The translations under genes were made by a program, and so were the position numbers. A stretch of DNA of 64,000 nt from Lysobacteraceae bacterium NML93-0399 (GTDB lineage Bacteria; Pseudomonadota; Gammaproteobacteria; Xanthomonadales; Xanthomonadaceae): NCBI GenBank assembly GCA_002307375.1, contig NTJI01000001.1:496001-560000 (forward strand). The letters are read 5' to 3'. The notes under the pieces were generated by a model. That model did no database searches. It was not told the origin of the DNA and saw only the letters and a list, made by a program, of their open reading frames with translations. Below are positions 16,107 to 27,432 of this stretch, one piece after another (the first letter of the stretch is position 1; every line of letters starts with the position of its first letter).

Positions 16107-17573
16107 TCAGCCGCCGAAGGCCTGCTGGCTCCACGCCATCAGCGGGCTCCAGAACAGGCCCAGGCCGAGCAGCGCGAGCGCGTTGACCGCGAAGATCGTG
16201 CGGATGGCAGTACCCGGGCGCTGCGACATCGGCGCCGTTTCGGGCGTGTCGAAGTACATGACCTTGATCACGCGCAGGTAGTAGTACGCGCCGATGACCG
16301 CAAACACGATGCCGACGATCGCCAGCCACAGCAGGTCGCCTGCGAGCGCACCCTGCAGCACCGCCAGCTTGGCCCAGAACCCCAGGAACGGCGGCACGCC
16401 GGCAAGCGAGGCCATGATGCACAGCACCAGTCCAGCCATCCACGGGCTGCGCTGGTTGAGGCCCTTGTAGTCGTCGATGTGCTCGGCCTCGAACCCGTTG
16501 CGCGACAGCATGACGATGGCGCCGAACGCCGCGGCCGACATGATCGCGTAGCTGACGACGTAGAACATCGCCGAGGCGTAACCCACCTGACCGCCACCGG
16601 CCAGGCCGAGGAACAGGAAGCCGACGTGGGAGATCGTCGAGTAGGCCAGCATGCGCTTGAGGTTGGTCTGCGCCAGCGCAAACAGGTTGCCGACCACCAG
16701 CGACAGTGCCGCGAGGATGGCGAGCAACAGCTGCGCCTGCTCGTGCAACGGGCCGAGCGCGGTCTCGAGCAGGCGCCAGGTCATGCCGAATGCGGCGAGC
16801 TTGGGCACCGAACTGATGAAGGCGACGATCGGCGTAGGCGCACCGGTATAGGTATCGGGCAGCCACATGTGGAACGGCGCGGCGCCGAACTTGAAGGCGA
16901 TGCCGACGATCAGGAACACCATGCCCGTCAGCAGCAGGATGCGGCCTTCGCCCGTCAGCCCGCCGATCGCTTCCTGGATGCCGGGCAGCGACAGCGTGCC
17001 GGTGGCGCCGTAGACCAGCGACATGCCGAACAGCAGCATGCCCGAGGCCAGCGCACCGAGGACGAAGTACTTCATCGCCGCTTCCGAGGCGAGCTTGCTA
17101 TCACGGTCGCAGGCGACCAGCGCGTACGAGCACAACGCCAGCAGTTCCAGGCCCACGTAGACCATGGTCAGGTTGTTGGCCGACACCAGCAGCATCATGC
17201 CGGCGGCGGTGAACAGGAACAGCACCGGGATCTCGCCCTGGTACAGATTGCGCTCGCGCAGGAACGTCCACGCGTAGGCCAGCGCAATGGCGGCAACCAC
17301 CAGGCCGGTCACCTTCAGCACATCGGCGCCGGTGTCGCGCACGAACATGTCGGCCAGCGTCAGGCCGTGGCCGCCGACGCCGAACACGATCAGCGCCGCA
17401 GCGCCGAGCAGCGTCGCCACTGCCAGCACATGGGTGATCACGCGACGGCGCGGATCGATGAACAGGTCGAGCATCAGCAGGGCGAACGCGCCCAGCACCA
17501 CGACCAGCTCGGGCACGATCGGGCCCAGCTCGGCCAGGGTGCGGACGGGGGGCGTCATCGGAGCGGAAATCAT
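16107..17573 (-). CDS. nuoN: NADH-quinone oxidoreductase subunit N
   Basis: A 488-residue antiporter-like membrane subunit of complex I, one of three proton channels. About fourteen hydrophobic helices; the proton-translocating transporter domain centres on PDTYTGAPTPIVAFISSVPKLAAF, and the conserved KRMLAYSTISHVGFL block follows. It is the last gene of the nuo operon, 13 bp after nuoM. No clear terminator follows; the next feature in the same direction is the tRNA-fMet promoter. Confidence 0.97.
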   Translation of the reverse strand: MISAPMTPPVRTLAELGPIVPELVVVLGAFALLMLDLFIDPRRRVITHVLAVATLLGAAALIVFGVGGHGLTLADMFVRDTGADVLKVTGLVVAAIALAYAWTFLRERNLYQGEIPVLFLFTAAGMMLLVSANNLTMVYVGLELLALCSYALVACDRDSKLASEAAMKYFVLGALASGMLLFGMSLVYGATGTLSLPGIQEAIGGLTGEGRILLLTGMVFLIVGIAFKFGAAPFHMWLPDTYTGAPTPIVAFISSVPKLAAFGMTWRLLETALGPLHEQAQLLLAILAALSLVVGNLFALAQTNLKRMLAYSTISHVGFLFLGLAGGGQVGYASAMFYVVSYAIMSAAAFGAIVMLSRNGFEAEHIDDYKGLNQRSPWMAGLVLCIMASLAGVPPFLGFWAKLAVLQGALAGDLLWLAIVGIVFAVIGAYYYLRVIKVMYFDTPETAPMSQRPGTAIRTIFAVNALALLGLGLFWSPLMAWSQQAFGG

Positions 17574-17586
17574 CGCAACAGTGTCC

Positions 17587-19098
17587 TCAGAGCTTGCTTG
17601 CGGCGATCAGGTTCGCCAGTTGCGCGATGGACGGCTCCATCAGGTCGGTCAGCGGCTTGGGATACACGCCGATCAGCAGGGTGCCTGCGGCGAACACGCC
17701 CAGCACCAGTGCCTCACGCGCATTGATGTCCTTGAGCGCCGCGACGTGCGCGTTAGCGACTTCGCCGTAGAGCACGCGCTTGACCAGCCACAAGGTGTAG
17801 GCCGCGCCGATGATCAGCGTCATCGCTGCGAAGAACGCGATCACCGGATGGCTCTGGAACGCCGCCAGGATGACCATGAACTCGCCGACGAAGCCCGACG
17901 TGCCCGGCAGACCGGAGTTGGCCATCGCGAACAACACGTAGAACGCGGCGAACCACGGCATCACGTTGGCCACGCCACCGTAATCGCGGATCTGTCGCGT
18001 ATGCATGCGGTCGTACAGGATGCCGATGCACGAGAACATCGCGCCCGAGATGAAGCCGTGGCTGACCATCTGCACCATCGCGCCCTGCAGGCCGAGGCGC
18101 GCGGCGTCATCGGCGCCGACATCGCGCACCAGTGCGAACGCGATGAACACGCCCAGCGTCACGAAGCCCATGTGCGAGACCGACGAATAGGCCACGAGCT
18201 TCTTCATGTCTTCCTGCACCAGCGCGACCAGGCCGACATAGACGACCGCGATCAGCGACAGCGCGATGACCAGCCATGCCCACTCGTGTCCGGCGTCGGG
18301 CGTGATCGGCAGGTTGAAGCGCAGGAAGCCGTAGCCACCGATCTTCAGCATGATCGCCGCCAGGATCACCGAGCCACCGGTCGGCGCCTCGACGTGCGCA
18401 TCGGGCAACCAGGTGTGCACCGGGAACATCGGCACCTTGACCGCGAACGCGGCCAGGAACGCGAAGAACAGCCACATCTGTTCGGTCGACGACAGGCGCA
18501 CCGCGTACAGATCGGGCAGCTGCCAGCTGCCGGCCTGCATGTACAGGTAGATCAGCGCGACCAGCATGAAGACCGAGCCGAGGAACGTGTACAGGAAGAA
18601 CTTCAGCGACGCGTACACGCGACGTGCCCCGCCCCACACGCCGATGATGATGAACATCGGAATCAGCATGGCTTCGAAGAACACGTAGAACAGCATCGCG
18701 TCCACGGCCGAGAACACGCCGACCATCATGCCCTCGAGGACCAGCATGGCCGCGAAGTACTGCGACACGCGCTTGGTCACCGAGGTCCAGGCGCCGATCA
18801 GCACCAGGGCCGTGGTCAGCGTGGTCAGGATGATCAGCGCCACCGAGATGCCGTCGGCACCGAGGTGATATTCGATGCCGAGCGCGGGAATCCACTCGCG
18901 GCGTTCGAGGAACTGCAGGCCGGCGTTCGCATAGTCGAAGCCGGTGAACAGCGGAAGGCTGATCACGAACACGAGCAGCGCGACCGCCAGCGACGTCCAG
19001 CGCGCCATGTCGGGGCGGCGGTCGCCGATGGCGAGCACGCACGCACCGCCGATGATCGGCAGCCAGATCAGGAGACTGAGAAGAGGCCAGTTCGACAC
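17587..19098 (-). CDS. nuoM: NADH-quinone oxidoreductase subunit M
   Basis: A 503-residue antiporter-like proton-channel subunit of complex I. Roughly fourteen membrane helices; conserved blocks include LPDAHVEAPTGGSVILA, MLKIGGYGFLRF and KKLVAYSSVSHMGFV, where the Lys residues and the helix-5 Glu form the proton path. It lies between nuoL (13 bp upstream) and nuoN (13 bp downstream). Confidence 0.97.
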   Translation of the reverse strand: MSNWPLLSLLIWLPIIGGACVLAIGDRRPDMARWTSLAVALLVFVISLPLFTGFDYANAGLQFLERREWIPALGIEYHLGADGISVALIILTTLTTALVLIGAWTSVTKRVSQYFAAMLVLEGMMVGVFSAVDAMLFYVFFEAMLIPMFIIIGVWGGARRVYASLKFFLYTFLGSVFMLVALIYLYMQAGSWQLPDLYAVRLSSTEQMWLFFAFLAAFAVKVPMFPVHTWLPDAHVEAPTGGSVILAAIMLKIGGYGFLRFNLPITPDAGHEWAWLVIALSLIAVVYVGLVALVQEDMKKLVAYSSVSHMGFVTLGVFIAFALVRDVGADDAARLGLQGAMVQMVSHGFISGAMFSCIGILYDRMHTRQIRDYGGVANVMPWFAAFYVLFAMANSGLPGTSGFVGEFMVILAAFQSHPVIAFFAAMTLIIGAAYTLWLVKRVLYGEVANAHVAALKDINAREALVLGVFAAGTLLIGVYPKPLTDLMEPSIAQLANLIAASKL

Positions 19099-19111
19099 GT
19101 ATCGTTTTCCG

Positions 19112-21265
19112 TCAGCGCCAGTACTTGATGAGGACGGCCAACAACACGATCAGGCCGACGATCATCGCGAATGCGTAGTGGTAGAGAGCACCGGACTGCA
19201 GCCGGCGTACGACGCCCGAGACCAGGCCGACGACGCGCGCCGGACCGTTCACGAACACGCCGTCGATGAGCCGGGTGTCGAACACCCGCGACAGCTTGCC
19301 CAGAGCCACGCCGCCGCCGGCGAAGCCACCGATCCACAGATCGTCCATGCCGTACTTGCGCTCGAGCACCCGGATCGGCAACGCAAACACGCGCGCAGCC
19401 TTGGCAGGCAGTTCCGGCTTCCACCAGTACATGACCGTGGCCAGTGCGAAGCCCGCAACTACCAGCCAGAACACCGGCGTGAGGAAGCCATGCAGCGCGA
19501 AGGCCGCCGGACCGTGCCAGAGCTCTTCCTTCAGCGTGGCCAGCACGTCGTTGGATGCGAGCACGTGGATCACGCCATCGAAGAACCCGCCGACCTCGTG
19601 ATGACCGGTCCAGTCGGTGCCGAACAGCATCGGGCCCGCGGTGAAGTAGCCGATCAGGATCGACGGGATCGCCAGCAGGATCAGTGGCAGGGTCACCACC
19701 CACGGCGACTCATGCGGCTCGTGCGGGCCATGGTGGCCGTGCGCGTCGTGCGCGTCGTGCGCGTGAGCATCGCCACCGGCCGGATGCGCATGACCATCAT
19801 CGTGCAACGGCTCGTGCAGCGTGTGCTGGTCGTGCGCGTCGTGCGTGGCATGGGCATCGGAGGCATGCGCATCGCGGAAGCGCTCCTTGCCGAAGAACGT
19901 CATGTACAGCAGGCGGAAGCTGTAGAACGAAGTGACGAATGCGCCCAGCATCACCGACCAGTAGGCGTACTGGTAGACCCAGCCGCCGCCGTCGGTCGAC
20001 AGGTGCGCCGCTTCGATGATCGCGTCCTTGGAGTAGAAGCCACTGAAGAACGGCGTGCCGACCAGGGCCAGGGTGCCGATGACACTGGTCCAGAAGGTGA
20101 TCGGCATGTACTTGCGCAGGCCGCCCATCTTGCGCATGTCCTGCTCGTGGTGCATGCCGATGATGACCGAGCCGGCCGCCAGGAACAGCAGCGCCTTGAA
20201 GAAGGCGTGCGTCATCAGGTGGAACACGGCGGCCGAGTACGCCGACACACCGAGCGCGACCGTCATGTAGCCGAGCTGCGACAGCGTGGAGTACGCGACG
20301 ACGCGCTTGATGTCGTTCTGCACGATGCCGATCAGGCCGGTGAAGAAGGCCGTGGTCGCACCGATGAAGAGGATGAACTGCAGCGCGGTTTCCGACAGTT
20401 CGAACAGCGGCGACATGCGCGCCACCATGAAGATGCCGGCCGTGACCATGGTCGCGGCATGGATCAGTGCCGAGATCGGGGTCGGGCCTTCCATCGAGTC
20501 GGGCAGCCACACGTGCAGCGGCACCTGCGCCGACTTGCCCATCGCACCGATGAAGAGGCAGATGCACACCAGCGTCGCCACCGACCATTCGAAGCCGTTG
20601 ATGACTTCGATCGTCTGCCCGCCACCGATCGTGGTATCGGCCGCGGCGAACACGGTCGCGTAATCGAGGCTGCCGAACCAGTACAGCACGCCGGCGATGC
20701 CGAGCAGGAAACCGAAGTCGCCGACACGGTTGACCAGGAAGGCCTTCATGTTGGCGAACACCGCCGTCGGCTTCTTGAACCAGAAACCGATCAGCAGGTA
20801 CGACACCAGACCCACCGCTTCCCAGCCGAAGAACAGCTGCAGGAAGTTGTTGCCCATCACCAGCATGAGCATCGAGAAGGTGAACAGCGAGATATAGCTG
20901 AAGAACCGCTGGTAGCCCGGGTCTTCGGCCATGTAGCCGATGGTGTAGACGTGCACCAGCAGCGACACGAAGGTCACCACGACCATCATCATCGCGGTGA
21001 GGTTGTCGATCAGGAACCCGACGTGCGCGGAATAGTTGCCGACCTCGAAGAACGTGTAGACGTTCTCGTTGAAGACCGGCGCGCCCTGCATCAGCTGCCA
21101 CAGCGTGTAGACCGACAACGCACAGCTGATCGCGACGCCCGCGATCGTGACCGAGTGCGCACCGGCGCGGCCGACCTGGCGCCCGAACAGGCCCGCGATG
21201 ATCGAGCCCAGCAGCGGGGCCAGAACGATCGCGATCAGGATGCCCTTGGAAACTGTGTACTCCAT
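19112..21265 (-). CDS. nuoL: NADH-quinone oxidoreductase subunit L
   Basis: A 717-residue distal proton-channel subunit of complex I with the long amphipathic lateral helix at its C-terminus. Core blocks: LPDSMEGPTPISALIHAATMV in the channel (helices 7-8) and RVVAYSTLSQLGYM. It is about 100 residues longer than E. coli NuoL (613), mostly because of a soluble His/Asp-rich loop at about residues 463-520. The fold around it is intact. Confidence 0.97.
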   Translation of the reverse strand: MEYTVSKGILIAIVLAPLLGSIIAGLFGRQVGRAGAHSVTIAGVAISCALSVYTLWQLMQGAPVFNENVYTFFEVGNYSAHVGFLIDNLTAMMMVVVTFVSLLVHVYTIGYMAEDPGYQRFFSYISLFTFSMLMLVMGNNFLQLFFGWEAVGLVSYLLIGFWFKKPTAVFANMKAFLVNRVGDFGFLLGIAGVLYWFGSLDYATVFAAADTTIGGGQTIEVINGFEWSVATLVCICLFIGAMGKSAQVPLHVWLPDSMEGPTPISALIHAATMVTAGIFMVARMSPLFELSETALQFILFIGATTAFFTGLIGIVQNDIKRVVAYSTLSQLGYMTVALGVSAYSAAVFHLMTHAFFKALLFLAAGSVIIGMHHEQDMRKMGGLRKYMPITFWTSVIGTLALVGTPFFSGFYSKDAIIEAAHLSTDGGGWVYQYAYWSVMLGAFVTSFYSFRLLYMTFFGKERFRDAHASDAHATHDAHDQHTLHEPLHDDGHAHPAGGDAHAHDAHDAHGHHGPHEPHESPWVVTLPLILLAIPSILIGYFTAGPMLFGTDWTGHHEVGGFFDGVIHVLASNDVLATLKEELWHGPAAFALHGFLTPVFWLVVAGFALATVMYWWKPELPAKAARVFALPIRVLERKYGMDDLWIGGFAGGGVALGKLSRVFDTRLIDGVFVNGPARVVGLVSGVVRRLQSGALYHYAFAMIVGLIVLLAVLIKYWR

Positions 21266-21272
21266 GCCCGGC

Positions 21273-21599
21273 TCAGCCCTTCAGCGTGTCGAGTTCGGCG
21301 ACGTTGATCGTGCGCCGGTTGCGGAACAGCGTGACCAGGATCGCCAGGCCGATCGCGGCCTCGGCCGCGGCCACGGTGAGAATGAAGAACACGAAGATCT
21401 GGCCCGCCGCATCGCCGAACTCGCGCGAGAAGGCGATGAAATTGATGTTGACCGCGAGCAGCATCAGCTCGATCGACATCAACAGGATGATCACGTTCTT
21501 CCGGTTGAGGAAGATGCCCGCCACGGAGATGCAGAACAGCACCGCACCCAGCGAGAGATAGTGGCCCAGCGCGAGGCCGGTTCCGAACAGTTCGGTCAT
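21273..21599 (-). CDS. nuoK: NADH-quinone oxidoreductase subunit K
   Basis: A 108-residue three-helix membrane subunit of complex I, homologue of ND4L. Two buried glutamates of the family are visible, one in [10 protein letters not shown] and one in [11 protein letters not shown]. The ATG at 21599 overlaps the nuoJ stop by 4 bp (ATGA). A longer upstream frame is only a shadow over nuoJ. nuoL begins 7 bp downstream. Confidence 0.96.
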   Translation of the reverse strand: MTELFGTGLALGHYLSLGAVLFCISVAGIFLNRKNVIILLMSIELMLLAVNINFIAFSREFGDAAGQIFVFFILTVAAAEAAIGLAILVTLFRNRRTINVAELDTLKG

Positions 21600-22237
21600 T
21601 TCGCTTCTCCCTCGCCTTCGCCCGCCGGCGGTTCGGCGACCGGACGCACCGCGTCCATCTTCACCACGCGGACGCGGTCGGCCGCCTTCACGCGTCCCTG
21701 CTCGCTCGGATTCTGGTGCTTGGCGCCCGGACGGCGGCGCAGCGTCAGCATCACGGCGGCGATGACCGCGACGGTCAGGATCACCGCGGCGACTTCGAAC
21801 GGCAACAGGAAGTCGGTGAACAGCCGGCGCGCGATCCAGACCGTGTTCGACACGCCCGCCTCGTCCACCGCGTCGACGCCGAACGGCGTCATGCGTGCGC
21901 GCACGCCGATCAGGGTGACGATCTCGACCAGCATCACCACCGCGACGATCAGCCCGACCGGCAGATAGCGCACGTAGCCTTCGCGCAGCGGCGCGACGTC
22001 CACGTCGAGCATCATCACCACGAACAGGAACAACACCATCACCGCGCCGACATAGACCAGCACCAGCGCGATGCCGAGGAACTCGGCACCGACCAGCAGC
22101 CAGGTGCAGGCGGTGGAGAAGAACGTCAGCACCAGGAACAGCGCCGCGTGCACCGGATTGCGGGCGCTGATCACCGCCACCGCGGACATCACGGTGATCG
22201 CGGCGAAGACGAGGAATGCAATGAGCGTGATTTCCAT
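21596..22237 (-). CDS. nuoJ: NADH-quinone oxidoreductase subunit J
   Basis: A 213-residue membrane subunit (ND6 homologue) of complex I. Five hydrophobic helices fill residues 1-165; the conserved [16 protein letters not shown] contains the pi-bulge helix 3. A polar tail of about 45 residues ends in [12 protein letters not shown] and is probably cytoplasmic. It overlaps nuoK by 4 bp and starts 3 bp after nuoI. Confidence 0.96.
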   Translation of the reverse strand: MEITLIAFLVFAAITVMSAVAVISARNPVHAALFLVLTFFSTACTWLLVGAEFLGIALVLVYVGAVMVLFLFVVMMLDVDVAPLREGYVRYLPVGLIVAVVMLVEIVTLIGVRARMTPFGVDAVDEAGVSNTVWIARRLFTDFLLPFEVAAVILTVAVIAAVMLTLRRRPGAKHQNPSEQGRVKAADRVRVVKMDAVRPVAEPPAGEGEGEAK

Positions 22238-22240
22238 GAC

Positions 22241-22729
22241 TTACCTGTACGCGGAGTCGGCGGCGCGACGCTCGGCGATCTCGGACTCGAGGCGGTCGCC
22301 GATGGCCAGCAACTGGGGCTTGGTCACGATGTTCTCGCCGCGGTTCTCGAAGTGGTACTCGTGCAGATGCGTCTCGACGATCGAGTCGACCGGGCACGAT
22401 TCCTCGCAGAAACCGCAGTAGATGCACTTGAACAGGTCGATGTCGTAACGCGTGGTGCGGCGGGTGCCGTCCTCGCGCTGCTCCGAATCGATGGTGATCG
22501 CCAGCGCCGGGCACACCGCTTCGCACAGCTTGCAGGCGATGCAGCGCTCTTCACCATTGGGATAGCGACGCAGCGCGTGCAGGCCGCGGAAACGCGGCGA
22601 CTGCGGCGTCTTCTCCATCGGGTACATCAGCGTGTACTTGTCGCGGAACAGGTAGCGGAAGGTCAGTGCCATGCCGCCGAGCAGTTCCAGCAGCAGCAGG
22701 CCCTTGAACCAGGAAACGATCTTACTCAT
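22241..22729 (-). CDS. nuoI: NADH-quinone oxidoreductase subunit I
   Basis: A 162-residue ferredoxin-like subunit (TYKY) that carries clusters N6a and N6b next to the quinone site. Two 8-iron-type motifs are intact: [13 protein letters not shown] and [15 protein letters not shown] short N-terminal amphipathic helix ([13 protein letters not shown]) anchors it to the membrane arm. Start ATG at 22729, overlapping the nuoH stop by 4 bp. Confidence 0.97.
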   Translation of the reverse strand: MSKIVSWFKGLLLLELLGGMALTFRYLFRDKYTLMYPMEKTPQSPRFRGLHALRRYPNGEERCIACKLCEAVCPALAITIDSEQREDGTRRTTRYDIDLFKCIYCGFCEESCPVDSIVETHLHEYHFENRGENIVTKPQLLAIGDRLESEIAERRAADSAYR

Positions 22730-23814
22730 GCCTGCCCTGCCCCGATCACACCGAAATACGACATCAACGCGGTCACCACGATCCAGCCGATGCTGATCGG
22801 GATGAACACCTTCCAGCCCAGCCGCATGATCTGGTCGTAGCGGTAGCGCGGGAACGACGCGCGGAACCAGATGAAGACGCTGGCGAACAGGAACACCTTC
22901 GCAAACAGCCACCACCAGCCGTCGACCGACAGCACCGGAATGCCCATGCCGTGGAAGGGCGAGAGCCAGCCACCGAGGAAGAAGATCGCCGTCAGGAAGC
23001 TGATCAGGATCATGTTCGCGTATTCGGCGAGGAAGAACAGCGCGAACGCCGACCCCGAATACTCGACCATGTGACCGGCGACGATTTCCGACTCGCCTTC
23101 GACGACGTCGAACGGTGCGCGGTTGGTTTCGGCCACGCCGGACACGAAATAGATCACGAACAGCGGCAGCAGCGGCAGCCAGAACCAGCTGAAGAGGCCC
23201 TTGCCACCGGCCTGCGCCATGACGATTTCGCTGAGGTTGAGGCTGCCCGAGGCGACCATCACACCGACTAGGGCGAAGCCCATCGCGATTTCGTAGCTGA
23301 TCATCTGCGCCGAGGCGCGCATCGCGCCGAGGAAGGCGTACTTCGAGTTCGACGCCCAGCCGGCGAGGATGATGCCGTAGATGCCCAGGGACGTCATCGC
23401 CAGCAGATACAGCAGACCGGCGTTGGCGTTCGACAGCACCAGCTGCGCGTCGAACGGCACCACCGCCCAGGCGGCGAATGCGGGTGCCAGCGTGATCAGC
23501 GGCGCCAGCACGAACAGCACGCGCTGCGCGCGGGTCGGCTGGATGACTTCCTTGAACAGCAGTTTGAAGACGTCGGCGAAGGCCTGGAAGATGCCCATGC
23601 CCACGTACATCGGCCCGTGGCGCTGGTGCATCCAGCCAAGCAGCTTGCGCTCCCAGACCACGTAGAACGCGACGGCGAGGATCACCGGCACCGCGATCAC
23701 GAGGATCTTGAGCACGATCCACAGAATCGTGCCGATCGCGCCCAGCGACAGCAGCCATTCGTGCAGCGGCGCGGTGACGTCACCGAGCAGCGTTGCGGTA
23801 TTCGTCACGCTCAT
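22726..23814 (-). CDS. nuoH: NADH-quinone oxidoreductase subunit H
   Basis: A 362-residue membrane subunit (ND1) that forms the quinone-binding chamber with NuoB and NuoD. Eight or nine helices; family blocks include [18 protein letters not shown] and the acidic loop [20 protein letters not shown]. Start is ATG at 23814, overlapping nuoG by 4 bp; upstream in-frame codons lie within nuoG and lack hydrophobicity. Confidence 0.97.
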   Translation of the reverse strand: MSVTNTATLLGDVTAPLHEWLLSLGAIGTILWIVLKILVIAVPVILAVAFYVVWERKLLGWMHQRHGPMYVGMGIFQAFADVFKLLFKEVIQPTRAQRVLFVLAPLITLAPAFAAWAVVPFDAQLVLSNANAGLLYLLAMTSLGIYGIILAGWASNSKYAFLGAMRASAQMISYEIAMGFALVGVMVASGSLNLSEIVMAQAGGKGLFSWFWLPLLPLFVIYFVSGVAETNRAPFDVVEGESEIVAGHMVEYSGSAFALFFLAEYANMILISFLTAIFFLGGWLSPFHGMGIPVLSVDGWWWLFAKVFLFASVFIWFRASFPRYRYDQIMRLGWKVFIPISIGWIVVTALMSYFGVIGAGQA

Positions 23815-26054
23815 GCCGCCACCACCTTGACCTTTCCGGCCGCCAGCGCCGCGGTGGCACCGTAGCCCGATTCCACCCATGCCGCGCCCGGCGCGACACG
23901 GTCGTCGACCGCCACCTGCAGCGTCGCGGTACCGACCGCATTGGCGACCTTGGCCATGCCGCCGTCGGCGACGCCGTTGGCGGACGCATCGTCGGGATGC
24001 AGCACGATGCGCGGACCGACAGTGAGCGGATGCGACTGCAGCGCCGCAGCACGACGGGTCAGGCCATCGACGCGGTAGATCGCCTGGGTCACGGCCAGCT
24101 CGAGACCGTCACCGTCGACGACCGGAGCATTGGATGCGGCGACCTGCACGGCCCTGCCCTGCAGACCGGCACGCAGACCGGCGAGATCGGTGAAGTCGAA
24201 ACCGGCCAGTTCCATCGCGCCACCGAGTGCGCGCAGCACGCGCCAGCCGGCACGCGCGTCGCCCGGCAACTTGCCGGCGGCGGTGGCCTGCTGTTCGCGA
24301 CCTTCGAGGTTGGTCAGCGTGGCGTCGATTTCCGCAAGCGCGCCGATCGGCAGGATCACGTCGGCGACCTGGCGCGTGGACTGGCAGGCGAAGTGGCTGA
24401 AGGCCACGACCTGCGCGGCGCCCAGCGCCTTGAGCGCCTTCGCCTGGTCGGCGAAGTCCAGACCCGGTTCGATGCCGTAGATCACATAAGCACCACGCGG
24501 CTCGGCGAGCATTGCATTGGCATCGCGCGAGGTCGGCAGCACGCCGGCACGCGTCAGGCCGAGCGCATTGGCGCCCTGCGGGATGCGGCACAGCGAAGCG
24601 CCGGTGCTCGACGCGAGTGCAGCAGCCGCCTTGCGGATGTCGGCCGCGTGCGCGCTGCTTTCCGCCTGCGAACCGACGATGATCGCTGCGTGCTTGGCAC
24701 CGCGCAGCGCATCACCGAGTTCGGCGACCTGCAGCGTCTCGGCGATCTTCGACGGTGCGACGATGGCCTTGTCTTCGATGTCGAAGGTGAATTCGAAGTC
24801 GACCGGGTTGACCACATACACCTTGGCGCCACGCTTCCAGGCCTGGCGCACGCGGTGGTGCAGCAGCGGCACTTCATGGCGCAGGTTCGAGCCGACCAGC
24901 AGCACCACGTCGGCCTTGTCGAGTTCGGCGACGGGCATTGCAAAGGCTTCGGCGACCGCGCCATCCGACAGATCGCGCTGGGCGATGCGGTGGTCGAGGT
25001 TGCCGGTGCCCAGGGCATCGGCCAGGCGCGCGAGCAGCGTGCCCTCCTCGTTCGAGGTGGCCGGGTGCACCAGCACGCCGAGCTCGTCGGCGGCGTTGTT
25101 GCGCAGGATGGTTTCCGCGCGGGTCAGCGCTTCTTCCCACGAAGCCTCACGCCACTCGCCGCCATCCTTGACCAGCGGACGCACCGCGCGGTCGTCGGCC
25201 GACAGGCCCTGGTGCGAATACCGGTCGCGGTCGGAGATCCAGCACTCGTTGACCGCTTCGTTGTCGCGCGGCACGGTGCGCATCACATCGCCACGGCGCA
25301 GGTGATGGAACAGGTTGCTGCCCAGCGCGTCGTGCGCGCCGAGCGACTCGCGCGCGATCAGTTCCCAGGGACGCGCGCGGAAGCGGAACACCTTGTTGGT
25401 CAGCGCACCAACCGGGCAGACGTCGATGACGTTGCCCGACAGTTCGGTCGTCAGCGGCTTGCCGTCGTAGGTACCGATCTGCAGGTTCTCGCCGCGCTGC
25501 ATGCCGCCCAGCTCGTAGGTGCCGGCGATTTCCGCGGTGAAGCGCACGCAGCGCGTGCACTGGATGCAGCGGGTCATCTCGGTCGCGACCAGCGGGCCGA
25601 GATCCTCGTCGGCGACGACGCGCTTGCGCTCGGCGAAGCGGCTGACCGAGCGGCCGTAACCGAGCGAGAGATCCTGCAGTTCGCACTCGCCGCCCTGGTC
25701 GCAGATCGGGCAGTCGAGCGGATGGTTGATCAGCAGGAACTCCATCACGTTGCGCTGGGCCTTGAGCGCCTTTTCGTTGCGCGTGAAGACCTTCAGGCCG
25801 TCCATCACCGGCGTGGCGCAAGCCGGCGACGGCTTGGGGGCACCACGGCCGCCGACTTCGGTGTCGACCAGGCACATGCGGCAGTTCGCGGCGATCGCGA
25901 GCTTGTCGTGATAGCAAAAACGCGGGATCGGAATGCCGGCCTTGTCAGCGGCATGGATGATCATCGAACCCTTGGGCGCGGCCAGTTCGACGCCGTCGAT
26001 GAAGACGGTGACGTGGTCGGGCGGCAGGTCCGGATTCACGGGCTGTGCGCTCAT
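23811..26054 (-). CDS. nuoG: NADH-quinone oxidoreductase subunit G
   Basis: A 747-residue iron-sulfur subunit of the NADH-dehydrogenase arm. The N-terminal [2Fe-2S] ferredoxin domain has Cys residues at CYHDKL and CRMCLV, a His-Cys4-type motif follows ([18 protein letters not shown]), then [12 protein letters not shown]. The rest is the molybdopterin-oxidoreductase-like domain, which has lost cofactor binding in complex I. It overlaps nuoF and nuoH by 4 bp. Confidence 0.97.
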   Translation of the reverse strand: MSAQPVNPDLPPDHVTVFIDGVELAAPKGSMIIHAADKAGIPIPRFCYHDKLAIAANCRMCLVDTEVGGRGAPKPSPACATPVMDGLKVFTRNEKALKAQRNVMEFLLINHPLDCPICDQGGECELQDLSLGYGRSVSRFAERKRVVADEDLGPLVATEMTRCIQCTRCVRFTAEIAGTYELGGMQRGENLQIGTYDGKPLTTELSGNVIDVCPVGALTNKVFRFRARPWELIARESLGAHDALGSNLFHHLRRGDVMRTVPRDNEAVNECWISDRDRYSHQGLSADDRAVRPLVKDGGEWREASWEEALTRAETILRNNAADELGVLVHPATSNEEGTLLARLADALGTGNLDHRIAQRDLSDGAVAEAFAMPVAELDKADVVLLVGSNLRHEVPLLHHRVRQAWKRGAKVYVVNPVDFEFTFDIEDKAIVAPSKIAETLQVAELGDALRGAKHAAIIVGSQAESSAHAADIRKAAAALASSTGASLCRIPQGANALGLTRAGVLPTSRDANAMLAEPRGAYVIYGIEPGLDFADQAKALKALGAAQVVAFSHFACQSTRQVADVILPIGALAEIDATLTNLEGREQQATAAGKLPGDARAGWRVLRALGGAMELAGFDFTDLAGLRAGLQGRAVQVAASNAPVVDGDGLELAVTQAIYRVDGLTRRAAALQSHPLTVGPRIVLHPDDASANGVADGGMAKVANAVGTATLQVAVDDRVAPGAAWVESGYGATAALAAGKVKVVAA

Positions 26055-27418
26055 GCGGCCACCGCCTTGGGCACCACGGTGCCATTACGCTGGTCGTCGA
26101 CGAGGAAACGCTTGTTCACGATCGCGTACTCGAACTCGTCCCAGAAATGACGCAGGAAACCCTGCACCGGCCAAGCGGCCGCTTCACCGAACGCGCAGAT
26201 GGTGTGGCCCTCGATCTGGCCGGCCGCCGCGCGCAGCATCTGCAGGTCGTCGACCGTTGCGGTGTGCTCGGCGATGCGGGTCAGCATGCGATACATCCAG
26301 CCGGTGCCTTCGCGGCACGGCGTGCACTGGCCGCAGCTTTCCTTGAAGTAGAAACGCGCGATGCGTTGACAGGCGCGCACCATGCAGGTGGTGTCGTCCA
26401 TGACGATGACCGCGCCCGAGCCGAGGCCGGAGCCGGCCTTCTGCAGCGCATCGTAGTCCATCGTCAGGCCCATCATGGTCTCGCCCGGCAGCACCGGCAT
26501 CGAGGAACCACCCGGAATCACACCCTTGATGGTGCGGCCTTCGCGCATGCCCCCGCACATCTCGAGCAGCTCGGCGAACGGCGTGCCCAGGCGGATCTCG
26601 TGGTTGCCTGGCTTCGCGACATGCCCCGAGACCGAAAAAATCTTGCAGCCGCCGTTGTTGGGCTTGCCCAGATCCATGAACCACTGCGCGCCGTTGCGCA
26701 CGATCGCCGGCACGGAGGCGTAGGTCTCGGTGTTGTTGATCGTCGTCGGCTTGCCGTAGAGACCGAAATTGGCCGGGAATGGCGGCTTGAAGCGCGGCTG
26801 GCCCTTCTTGCCTTCCAGCGATTCCATCAGCGCGGTTTCTTCGCCGCAGATGTAGGCGCCCGCGCCGAGCGAATTGTAAATGTCGATGTCGATACCCGAG
26901 CCGAGCAGGTTCTTGCCCAGCCAGCCATTGGCATACGCTTCGGCGGTGGCCTCTTCCAGATGCTCGAAGGGCTCGTGGTGGAACTCGCCGCGCAGGTAGT
27001 TGTAGGCCACGCTCGCGCCGGTCGCGTAGCAGGCGATCGCCATGCCCTCGATGACCGCATGCGGGTTGTAGCGCAGGATGTCGCGGTCCTTGGCGGTGCC
27101 CGGCTCGGATTCGTCCGAATTGCAGAGGATGTACTTCTGCATCTCACCCTTGGGCATGAAGCTCCACTTCAGGCCGGTCGGGAAGCCCGCACCGCCGCGG
27201 CCGCGCAGGCCGGACTGCTTGACCATCTCGATGACGTCGGCCGGCGCGATCTTCTCTTCGAGAATCTTGCGCAGCGCGCTGTAACCACCCGTCTTGAGGT
27301 AGTTCTCGTAGGACCACGGCTTGTCGAAATGCAGCGTGGTGTAGACCGCCTGGTGTTCCTTGGGCGCCGGGCCGACGGGCCCGTAACCTTCGGAAGACTT
27401 GGGATGGTGATGTGCCAT
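26051..27418 (-). CDS. nuoF: NADH-quinone oxidoreductase subunit F
   Basis: A 455-residue subunit that binds NADH and FMN and holds cluster N3. NADH/FMN-binding [13 protein letters not shown] is near residue 70, the second glycine-rich [13 protein letters not shown] near 185, and the [4Fe-4S] ligands are in [12 protein letters not shown] with the fourth Cys in HTICAFGEA. The ATG at 27418 begins MAHHHPKSS; frames further upstream overlap nuoE. nuoE ends 14 bp upstream. Confidence 0.97.
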   Translation of the reverse strand: MAHHHPKSSEGYGPVGPAPKEHQAVYTTLHFDKPWSYENYLKTGGYSALRKILEEKIAPADVIEMVKQSGLRGRGGAGFPTGLKWSFMPKGEMQKYILCNSDESEPGTAKDRDILRYNPHAVIEGMAIACYATGASVAYNYLRGEFHHEPFEHLEEATAEAYANGWLGKNLLGSGIDIDIYNSLGAGAYICGEETALMESLEGKKGQPRFKPPFPANFGLYGKPTTINNTETYASVPAIVRNGAQWFMDLGKPNNGGCKIFSVSGHVAKPGNHEIRLGTPFAELLEMCGGMREGRTIKGVIPGGSSMPVLPGETMMGLTMDYDALQKAGSGLGSGAVIVMDDTTCMVRACQRIARFYFKESCGQCTPCREGTGWMYRMLTRIAEHTATVDDLQMLRAAAGQIEGHTICAFGEAAAWPVQGFLRHFWDEFEYAIVNKRFLVDDQRNGTVVPKAVAA

Positions 27419-27432
27419 GTCCGCGCGATGCC

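Noticed and set aside
15921..17726. A long plus-strand frame over nuoN and the tRNA-fMet promoter
   Set aside because: It crosses the tRNA promoter and lies antisense to a conserved membrane protein; its sequence is Arg/Gln/His-rich without domains.
18944..21307. A 787-codon plus-strand frame over nuoL
   Set aside because: Antisense to NuoL; the low-complexity charged translation is a reflection of codon bias.
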